A stretch of 9,038 nucleotides of DNA from an uncultured Pseudomonadota bacterium. Its GTDB lineage: Bacteria > Pseudomonadota > Alphaproteobacteria > Rs-D84. The first letter of the stretch is position 1; every line of letters starts with the position of its first letter. Under the pieces are notes generated by a model. It made no database searches. It was given only the letters and a program-made list of their open reading frames with translations, and was not told the origin of the DNA. The position numbers and the translations under genes were made by a program. The DNA is taken from positions 1 to 9,038 of the forward strand of contig CALYRP010000034.1 in NCBI GenBank assembly GCA_945483255.1, in the 5' to 3' direction. This document shows, one piece after another, positions 1 through 5,828 of the stretch.

Positions 1-1
1 T

Positions 2-814
2 GGACCATACGTTGTATTGCCTTCTGGGGGTTCAATCGTTATTAACCAAACAGAAGCCATGGTTACAATCGATGTTAATTCATCTCGTGCGATAAAAGAA
101 AAAGATATCGAACAAACAGCACTTAATACTAACTTGGAAGCCGCCGAAGAAATTGCATTGCAATTACGTTTACGCGATTTGGCTGGTATCGTTGCGATTG
201 ACTTTATCGACATGGAAGAAGAAAAGAATAATCACAAACTGGAACAAAAAATGCGTGAAATCATGAAACGCGACCGCGCACGCACCCAGGTTGCAAAAAT
301 TAATGCATTTGGTGTTATGATGTTGTCGCGTCAAAGATTGCGTTCATCTTTCATCGAATCTTCGTATGTCGTTTGCCCACATTGTATGGGGGCAGGCGTT
401 GTGCCATCTATTCAAACGGCAGCAATTATTTTGTTCCGTCATTTACAAGAAAAATTGTTGGCCAAGGCTGCAGCAAAAATCATTATGACCGTGCCAAGTG
501 ATGTTGCGATTTATCTGTTAAATCAAAAACGCGCTGAATTGGCGGCGATGGAAAAAGAATTCGAAACAGAAATTGTTATTGTTGGTGATGACAGTTTGAT
601 GAATATTGACCAATATTCAATTCAACGTGTTATGGCTGAAAATGTTAAAACAGATGATGTTTTGGATGCACACGAACCATCCACAGATGCAAAAAAGAAA
701 AACGCACAACATGTTGACGCAAAGCGTGTAACAACAACCGCGCCACGTCATCGTAAACCAATTAAAAAGCAACAGAAAAAGAAACAAACCCTGTGGCAAA
801 AATTGGTTGGATAA
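2..814 (+). CDS. rne: Ribonuclease E/G family endoribonuclease, 5'-truncated by the window edge
   Basis: This is the C-terminal 270 residues of an Rne/Rng family endoribonuclease, which cleaves single-stranded AU-rich RNA in rRNA processing and mRNA decay. The reading frame is open to the left edge, so the S1 and 5'-sensor parts lie outside. Visible in order: the DNase I-like catalytic core with IDVNS (Asp at 71-73 and Asn at 77-79, matching Mg-binding D303/N305 of E. coli RNase E); IDFIDM, whose first Asp at 200-202 matches D346; then CPHCMGAG (Cys codons 374-376 and 383-385), the Zn-link that ties protomers together. The small dimerisation domain ends near QYSIQRV. After it comes only a tail of about 60 residues, Lys/Arg-rich, ending in TLWQKLVG. 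RNase G usually stops at the small domain, while RNase E has a long scaffold region, so this is intermediate. I favour RNase E because alphaproteobacterial RNase E often ends in a Trp-containing motif. Family assignment is firm; E versus G is not. Confidence 0.93.
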   Translation, partial: GPYVVLPSGGSIVINQTEAMVTIDVNSSRAIKEKDIEQTALNTNLEAAEEIALQLRLRDLAGIVAIDFIDMEEEKNNHKLEQKMREIMKRDRARTQVAKINAFGVMMLSRQRLRSSFIESSYVVCPHCMGAGVVPSIQTAAIILFRHLQEKLLAKAAAKIIMTVPSDVAIYLLNQKRAELAAMEKEFETEIVIVGDDSLMNIDQYSIQRVMAENVKTDDVLDAHEPSTDAKKKNAQHVDAKRVTTTAPRHRKPIKKQQKKKQTLWQKLVG

Positions 815-816
815 TA

Positions 817-850
817 AAAAAACACCGCCCAAACGGGCGGTTTTTGTTTT
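817..850. terminator. Bidirectional Rho-independent terminator between convergent genes
   Basis: A perfect 7-bp stem, ACCGCCC (824-830) and GGGCGGT (835-841), closes a 4-base AAAC loop. It is preceded by seven A and followed by a T-rich run, so it reads as an intrinsic terminator on both strands. It starts ten bases after the RNase stop codon on the plus strand and lies just past the lipoprotein stop codon on the minus strand. It therefore serves both convergent genes. Confidence 0.9.
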
Positions 851-861
851 GGTATTTATGA

Positions 862-1005
862 TTATTTGCCGCAGCTGTTAATCAATTTAGAAATAGAAAT
901 ATCTTTGTGAAGCAAGAAATCATATTCACAATTACCAGATTTATATGAACCTGTGCAGGCAGCCAATGTTAATACAGCAAACAATGCCAAGATTAATTTT
1001 TTCAT
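862..1005 (-). CDS. yhfL: Small YhfL-like (DUF4223) lipoprotein, 47 aa
   Basis: This short gene encodes a 47-residue predicted lipoprotein. Residues 1-17 form a signal peptide with positive start MKK, a hydrophobic core and lipobox LTLAAC, so Cys17 should be lipidated after signal peptidase II cleavage. Ser at position +3 and Gly at +2 give no Asp retention signal, so outer-membrane sorting is plausible. The mature part is only about 31 residues and contains C26-EYDFLLH---ISISKLI--C45-G. From memory this closely matches E. coli YhfL (family DUF4223), which carries CSYDYLLHPAISISKIIGGCG. C26 and C45 could form a disulfide in the periplasm. The function of YhfL is unknown to me. The ATG has a strong AGGAG site 5 bases upstream (1011-1015) and a promoter just before that. 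It is convergent with the RNase gene and shares its terminator. That it is a real gene is well supported; the family call rests on recalled sequence. Confidence 0.83.
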   Translation of the reverse strand: MKKLILALFAVLTLAACTGSYKSGNCEYDFLLHKDISISKLINSCGK

Positions 1006-1010
1006 TTTAT

Positions 1011-1015
1011 CTCCT
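1011..1015 (-). promoter_or_regulatory. Ribosome binding site of the small lipoprotein
   Basis: On the minus strand AAAGGAGATAAA precedes the ATG at 1005, with AGGAG five bases from the start codon. This near-ideal Shine-Dalgarno site is the main support for calling so short a gene. Confidence 0.8.
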
Positions 1016-1035
1016 TTTGTGTTTTACACGTCATT

Positions 1036-1064
1036 ATTATGGGAATAAATTCGTTAACTTGCAA
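1036..1064 (-). promoter_or_regulatory. Predicted sigma-70-type promoter of the small lipoprotein
   Basis: Reading the minus strand, TTGCAA (1059-1064, four of six matches to the -35 consensus) is followed after exactly 17 bases by CATAAT (1036-1041, five of six matches to the -10). It lies between the protease stop codon and the lipoprotein start and would give a leader of roughly 25 bases that includes the AGGAG site. I see no terminator after the protease, so read-through from recG is also possible. Confidence 0.55.
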
Positions 1065-1072
1065 GGGGATTT

Positions 1073-2368
1073 TTATTTTTTTAATATATCGCCGGATTTG
1101 ATATATTCGGGGGAATCTTTCTTTGATTTTTTCTGGGCAGATTTTGCATATTTTTGTGCGTTCTTTTTATCGCCGTTCATATTGTAAAATTCGGCCATTG
1201 CCCAATCAGATTCACCATCCATTGTCACACGCGCCAATATCCAATATGCCAAAGGCGATGGTTCGTTTAATATAACGCGTTTGGAAAGTTCTGTTGCACG
1301 TTCGCGGTCCCCGGGTTTGTCGCGTTCGCTAAGTACCAATGCCAATGCGGTTTCAATTTGTGGCGCATTTTTGGATAATTCCAAAGATTTTTCATACGCG
1401 TTAACACTGTCATCATATGCGCCAAATTGATATTCTATATCGCCCAATAATTCGTAAAAATAAGGATTGTTGGGCTGACGTTTGATTAATGTTTGCGTGC
1501 CTGTCTTGGCGGTCTTTAAATCGCCGGCGCGCATATTTGCGATTGCGCGTGCATAAATCGCGGCATCACTTTTGTTTGAATATGGATATTTTGTTATTAC
1601 ATTTTTATCTGTATCCAGATACCCGATTAATTTAGCGCGCAATATTTCATATCCTGCATTTTCTTTATCGGTAACAGATTGCGATGCTTGCGGAATTTTT
1701 TTAATTTTTGCGATTTTTGTTTTTGTATTATTGATGCGTTCGTTGGTTAATGGGTGATTGATACGATTTGGATTAATTTTTGATTCTATTGCGCCATGCA
1801 TTTCGCGCATTTGTTCAAATACTTCGACCAGACCATTTGGGTTTTTGTTTGCTTTCATCATTAAATCAACCGCCATATCGTCTGCCATGCGTTCTTCGTC
1901 ACGTGAAAAAGACAGCATTGATTGTTGTGCAATCCCGGATGCCCCAGCCATAACACCAACGCCTGCGGTTGGATTTCCGCCGGCAACCATTAACCCGACA
2001 CCCAATGCCTGAATTATCATGGTGCGAACCATTTCATCATGCATACGTGCAGACATTTGAACCATATGACCGCCAATGGTGTGTCCCATTTCGTGCGCAA
2101 CCACCGCACGCAACGCGTTTGGGTTCTTTATTTGTTTAAGCAGACCTGTATAAACAAAAACATCTTCGCCACCGCGGACAAAGGCATTAAAATCGTCATC
2201 GCGAACGATATATATTTTTAAACGGTTTTCCGGGATGTTTGCGGCGCGTGCAATCGGTAAAATGATTTCAGTGATTTCTTTTTCAATTTCTGTATCGTTA
2301 ATCAGGGTTGCAGCACCCGCATTGAACACAAATAATATTGAAAATAAAAATGTTAATATTCGTTTCAT
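1073..2368 (-). CDS. bepA: Periplasmic M48 zinc metalloprotease with TPR-like tail, BepA/YfgC-like
   Basis: A 431-residue exported peptidase of family M48, probably involved in periplasmic quality control of outer-membrane proteins as BepA is in E. coli. Residues 1-20 are a Sec signal peptide (MKR, hydrophobic core, AGAA cleavage region). The catalytic motif HEMGH is at 92-96 (zinc ligands H92 and H96, general base E93). E159 in the downstream E-R-M-A-D motif (159-163) is the expected third ligand. H205 in NHPLTNERI matches the extra histidine that in BepA acts as a switch on the zinc. The segment at 117-147 is Gly/Ala/Met-rich and hydrophobic, as in BepA-type proteases. Residues about 265-405 are helical TPR-like repeats, for example A--G-YDDSVNAYEKSLEL near 317-332. 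The C terminus is Lys-rich. Its ATG directly follows the recG stop codon, and an AGGTG site lies inside the end of recG, so translation is probably coupled. Subfamily (BepA rather than LoiP) rests on the TPR tail. Confidence 0.9.
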   Translation of the reverse strand: MKRILTFLFSILFVFNAGAATLINDTEIEKEITEIILPIARAANIPENRLKIYIVRDDDFNAFVRGGEDVFVYTGLLKQIKNPNALRAVVAHEMGHTIGGHMVQMSARMHDEMVRTMIIQALGVGLMVAGGNPTAGVGVMAGASGIAQQSMLSFSRDEERMADDMAVDLMMKANKNPNGLVEVFEQMREMHGAIESKINPNRINHPLTNERINNTKTKIAKIKKIPQASQSVTDKENAGYEILRAKLIGYLDTDKNVITKYPYSNKSDAAIYARAIANMRAGDLKTAKTGTQTLIKRQPNNPYFYELLGDIEYQFGAYDDSVNAYEKSLELSKNAPQIETALALVLSERDKPGDRERATELSKRVILNEPSPLAYWILARVTMDGESDWAMAEFYNMNGDKKNAQKYAKSAQKKSKKDSPEYIKSGDILKK

Positions 2369-4432
2369 TTATGCACCTGCGATTGTTGAACAATTAAATA
2401 TACGACGCAAAGTTTTTGCCCAAACCGCGTCATCATCATTATTATTCATGGCCGCCGTTTGTGCCAATTTGAACAAATCCCTGTGTTCACGATAATTTAC
2501 AAAATGATATTGTATCCAACCACTTTGTTTTGTTCCCAATAACTCGCCAACGCCACGCATCATTAAATCTTGTTCGGCAATAACAAAACCATCGTCTGTT
2601 TCGCATAACACATCTAATCTTTTTATCCCGTCTGGCGATACATTGTTGCCATATAATAAAATACAGAACGATTGTTTAGAACCGCGTCCCACGCGTCCGC
2701 GTAATTGGTGCAGGGCGGCCAGACCAAATCTTTCTGCGTTTTCAATAACCATAATTGTTGCGGATGGAACATCGATACCAACCTCTATAACTGTGGTTGA
2801 AACCAAAACGCGCATTTTGGAATTAACATCTGCAAATTCGTTCATAACACCGTCGCGTTGTTTTTTATCCATTTGACCATGACAAAGACCAGTGCCTGGG
2901 AAATGTTTATTTAATTCGTTAAAACGTGCTTCGGCGGCCATCATGTCGGAATTTTCTGATTCTGCAACCAACGGGCATACCCAGAAAACCTTTGCCCCAT
3001 TATCGATTTGTGGTTTTATGCGTTCAATCAGTGCATCAGCGCGTGCAATTGGTAATTTAGATGTCTTTATCGGCATACGACCAGCGGGCTTTTCATTAAT
3101 AATTGAAATATCCATATCGCCATATACGGTCATGGAAAGCGTTCTTGGAATCGGGGTCGCAGACAATGCCAACATGTCTGGATTATTACCCTTGGCGCGT
3201 ATGGCGGATCTTTGGTCTACACCAAATCGGTGTTGTTCGTCAATTATAACCAATCCCAAATCTTTGTATTCGACATCATTGCTGAAAAGGGCGTGTGTGC
3301 CAATTGCGATTTTTGTGCGACCTGATTTCAAAGATATTAATTTTTCGCGACGTGGTGCACCTTTGTCACGTCCGGTTAATATATCGCAATAAAGCCCCAA
3401 TTTTTCACACATTGGTTGTAATTTTGCAAAATGTTGTTGTGCCAAAGTGTCTGTCGGTGCCAAAATAACCGTTTGTGCGCCACTTTCCGCCATTTTTACC
3501 GCCGCCGCCATCGCAACCATTGTTTTTCCAGAACCTACATCGCCCTGGACCAGACGCATCATTGGAACCGGCTTTTTAAAATCGGCAAATATTTCATCAA
3601 TCGTGCGTTGTTGTGCCCCGGTTAATTGGAACGGCAATATTTCATAAAATTTATCAACCAGGTTTTTCTTTGATTCACGAACAGGTCTGGTATTCTTTTG
3701 TGAAATGCGCATGCGTCGATTAATTGCAATCGCACTTTGATGTGCCAATAATTCAGAATATGCCAATTTAGCAACATATGTCCCGTTCGGCGCCAGGTCA
3801 TCATTGCTTTCTGGAAAATGAACATGTTCCAATGCGTCCAATAATTCCATCATGCGTTCGCTGAGTTTATATGTGGCAATACGTTCGTGCATTATTTTGA
3901 AAATTTCATCACGAACATTTGCAAAGTTTTTCTGGGTTAACCCTTCGCCTGATGGATATATCGCCTGATGCGCAGGAATCTTGTATGCGTTTTCAGGCGT
4001 TTCGATAAAATCAGGATGATTGATAATTGCACCGCGAGAATTGAAATCTAATTTTCCACTTACAATTCGCCACGCGCCAATCGGTAATTTTTCGGTCCAA
4101 TAATCAAGGAATTTAGTGTTAAAAAACTGGATTGTAACGGGCGCGGCAAATTTATCAGCGCACACAATTTGTGTTGGGGCGCGACGACCACGGAAAACAC
4201 CGCCTTTTTTATGCGATTTTATCTGTAACGAAATTGTGATTGTGTCGCCATTTTGTGCGCCTACAACCGAATCCAGAATTTCACGTGGTCGCACATATGA
4301 CGGAATGTGCAGCAAGAAATCCAGCACCCGTCGACCACCCAACACTTCGTTGAATTTGGATGCCAATACCGGCCCCACGCCATGTATGAATTGTAAATCG
4401 GTGTTGAAAAAATCAAATATTTCATTATCCAT
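2369..4432 (-). CDS. recG: ATP-dependent DNA helicase RecG
   Basis: A full-length RecG (687 residues; the E. coli protein is 693), the double-strand DNA translocase that remodels stalled forks and branch-migrates Holliday junctions. The N-terminal part holds a helix-hairpin-like IHGVGP (16-21) and the OB-fold wedge domain (about 60-145). The two RecA-like domains carry Walker A GDVGSGKT (297-304), DEQH box (398-401) followed by RFGVDQR, SATPIPRT (424-431) and motif VI HQLRGRVGRG (575-584). The GVGELLGTKQSG stretch (627-638) is the RecG-specific TRG region. The ATG at 4432 is the only credible start, because the frame meets a stop codon upstream before any other ATG, GTG or TTG. No Shine-Dalgarno site precedes it, and the predicted -10 box ends only six bases before the ATG. 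It heads a two-gene unit with the downstream protease gene. Confidence 0.97.
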   Translation of the reverse strand: MDNEIFDFFNTDLQFIHGVGPVLASKFNEVLGGRRVLDFLLHIPSYVRPREILDSVVGAQNGDTITISLQIKSHKKGGVFRGRRAPTQIVCADKFAAPVTIQFFNTKFLDYWTEKLPIGAWRIVSGKLDFNSRGAIINHPDFIETPENAYKIPAHQAIYPSGEGLTQKNFANVRDEIFKIMHERIATYKLSERMMELLDALEHVHFPESNDDLAPNGTYVAKLAYSELLAHQSAIAINRRMRISQKNTRPVRESKKNLVDKFYEILPFQLTGAQQRTIDEIFADFKKPVPMMRLVQGDVGSGKTMVAMAAAVKMAESGAQTVILAPTDTLAQQHFAKLQPMCEKLGLYCDILTGRDKGAPRREKLISLKSGRTKIAIGTHALFSNDVEYKDLGLVIIDEQHRFGVDQRSAIRAKGNNPDMLALSATPIPRTLSMTVYGDMDISIINEKPAGRMPIKTSKLPIARADALIERIKPQIDNGAKVFWVCPLVAESENSDMMAAEARFNELNKHFPGTGLCHGQMDKKQRDGVMNEFADVNSKMRVLVSTTVIEVGIDVPSATIMVIENAERFGLAALHQLRGRVGRGSKQSFCILLYGNNVSPDGIKRLDVLCETDDGFVIAEQDLMMRGVGELLGTKQSGWIQYHFVNYREHRDLFKLAQTAAMNNNDDDAVWAKTLRRIFNCSTIAGA

Positions 4433-4438
4433 ACCACA

Positions 4439-4468
4439 AATGTAGCAGAAAAAGGCATTTTATTTCAA
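4439..4468 (-). promoter_or_regulatory. Predicted recG promoter, possibly giving a leaderless mRNA
   Basis: On the minus strand TTGAAA (4463-4468), an 18-base spacer ending in TGC, then TACATT (4439-4444) form a -35 and an extended -10. The -10 match is only four of six. Its last base lies six bases before the recG ATG, so transcription would start at or next to the A of the start codon. The missing Shine-Dalgarno site fits this reading. The terminator of ackA lies immediately upstream, so recG needs its own promoter here or relies on read-through. Confidence 0.45.
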
Positions 4469-4469
4469 T

Positions 4470-4501
4470 AAAAAACACCGCCCATATAGGCGGTTGTTTT
4501 T
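4470..4501. terminator. Bidirectional Rho-independent terminator downstream of ackA
   Basis: The 6-bp stem ACCGCC (4477-4482) with GGCGGT (4489-4494) closes a CATATA loop. With one bulged T the stem extends through C4476:G4496 into an A-tract/T-tract. On the minus strand it ends in G plus six T, 14 bases past the ackA stop codon. It separates ackA from the recG unit. Confidence 0.85.
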
Positions 4502-4514
4502 TAGATTGTGTTCA

Positions 4515-5759
4515 TTATTTTGCAAATGAATAATCCATTTTCAAATGGTCGGCATTGTATGTGCCGTTCATGATCGCCAATGTATCTTCGACGATAACTA
4601 ATTCTTCGTTGGTTGCAATCATAAAGATTTTGACTTTGGAATCAGGTGTGCTGATGACAGCTTGGTCAACACCTTTGCGGGCCAGGGCAGTTTTGTTTGC
4701 TTCCTTGTCCAATTTGATTCCTAATTCTTCTAATCCTTCACAGAATTTTTCACGCAAATAATCGTCGTTTTCACCAACACCTGCGGTGAATACCAATGCA
4801 TCAACATGACCAAGTTCTGCCATATATGCGCCAATGTATTTCTTTACATTTTGCGCTTCCATTTCAATGGCCAATTTGCAGTCATCGTTTGAATCTTTGT
4901 TTTCTTCAATATCGCGACGATCAGAATAGCATTTTGTAATACCCATCAAACCAGATTTTTTATTCAATTCATTTTGAACCAATTCAATGGATACACCCTT
5001 GCGCGCGGCAACATATGATGGAATCGATGGGTCGATATCACCGCAACGTGTTCCCATTACCAACCCAGCGGTTGGTGTCATACCCATAGATGTATCAACA
5101 GATACACCATTACGGATAGCAGTAATAGATGCACCCGAACCAATGTGTGCAGTAATCAAATTGCATTCACTGGCTGGTTTGCCCAACATTGCCGCGGCGC
5201 GTTTAGAAACATACAAATGAGATGTTCCATGGAAACCGTATCTGCGAACGCCTAATTCAGTGTACCATTCTGTTGGAACAGGATAACGGTATGACACTGG
5301 TTTCATTGTTTGATGGAACGCAGTATCGAATACAGCAACTTGTTTTGCGTTTGGCAACAATTGTTGTGCAGTGATAATTCCCAAAACACCACTTGGGTTA
5401 TGCAAAGGTGCCAATGGTGTCAATTCATTCAAAGTTTTGATAACATCATCAGTAATTTCAACAGAAGATGCAAATTTATCGCCACCCATAACAACACGAT
5501 GACCAACACCGGCAATTTCGTTCATATCAATGGATGCGCGGTCGCGTAACATGTGCATAACTACGCTTAAAGCTTCCTTGTGATCAGGCATAGATGTTTC
5601 TTTCTTTTCTTTTGTGCCGTCTGGATATTTTTGTGTTACAAAAGAATCAGGCAAACCGATTTTTTCAACATTTCCACCAACGATGGCCTGTTTAGTATCC
5701 GCATCAAAAACCTGATATTTCAGGGATGATGAACCACAATTCAAAGCAAGTATGTACAT
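4515..5759 (-). CDS. ackA: Acetate kinase
   Basis: A 414-residue acetate kinase that interconverts acetyl phosphate + ADP and acetate + ATP in the cytoplasm, normally paired with phosphotransacetylase for ATP production from acetyl-CoA. ASKHA-fold signatures: LNCGSSSLK with N7, S10, S12 and K14; GVGHRVVMGG with R88; LHNPSG with H120; FDTAFH with D145; RYGFHGTSH with H177; MGTRCGDIDP with R238; and FTAGVGEN with E330. These correspond to the known Methanosarcina active-site residues. One difference stands out: the adenosine loop usually written HLGNG is HIGSG here (205-209), so the Asn matching N211 is Ser208. The ATG at 5759 has AAGGA five bases upstream (5765-5769). No pta gene adjoins it: the upstream neighbour is an unknown gene and the downstream one is recG. 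It has its own promoter and terminator, so it is probably monocistronic. Confidence 0.97.
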   Translation of the reverse strand: MYILALNCGSSSLKYQVFDADTKQAIVGGNVEKIGLPDSFVTQKYPDGTKEKKETSMPDHKEALSVVMHMLRDRASIDMNEIAGVGHRVVMGGDKFASSVEITDDVIKTLNELTPLAPLHNPSGVLGIITAQQLLPNAKQVAVFDTAFHQTMKPVSYRYPVPTEWYTELGVRRYGFHGTSHLYVSKRAAAMLGKPASECNLITAHIGSGASITAIRNGVSVDTSMGMTPTAGLVMGTRCGDIDPSIPSYVAARKGVSIELVQNELNKKSGLMGITKCYSDRRDIEENKDSNDDCKLAIEMEAQNVKKYIGAYMAELGHVDALVFTAGVGENDDYLREKFCEGLEELGIKLDKEANKTALARKGVDQAVISTPDSKVKIFMIATNEELVIVEDTLAIMNGTYNADHLKMDYSFAK

Positions 5760-5790
5760 ATGTTATCCTTTTAGTTAACTTACGCGGATA

Positions 5791-5819
5791 ACAATAGCAA
5801 ATGATTTTATGTGTTTCAA
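5791..5819 (-). promoter_or_regulatory. Predicted ackA promoter with extended -10
   Basis: On the minus strand TTGAAA (5814-5819, five of six) and TATTGT (5791-5796, four of six) are 17 bases apart, and TGC directly before the -10 gives an extended -10 element. It lies in the 69-base gap between the large upstream gene and ackA. Transcription would start about 25 bases before the ATG, leaving room for the AAGGA site. No terminator is visible in this gap, so read-through from the upstream gene is possible. Confidence 0.5.
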
Positions 5820-5828
5820 TAATAAACT

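Noticed and set aside
1083..1107. Inverted repeat AATATATC / GATATATT at the 3' end of the protease gene, considered as its terminator.
   Set aside because: The stem is almost all A:T, lies inside the coding region, and on the minus strand is followed by A rather than T, so it does not fit an intrinsic terminator.
945..1187. 80-codon plus-strand open frame over the lipoprotein region.
   Set aside because: It overlaps both the lipoprotein and the end of the protease gene on the opposite strand, lacks a ribosome binding site, and its hydrophobic content is explained by antisense of T-rich DNA.
2892..3392. 166-codon plus-strand open frame inside recG.
   Set aside because: It lies wholly antisense to conserved RecG helicase motifs and has no start signals of its own.
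5760..5828. Riboswitch or attenuator in the ackA upstream gap.
   Set aside because: The gap is only 69 bases, is filled by a promoter and ribosome binding site, and shows no stable stem.
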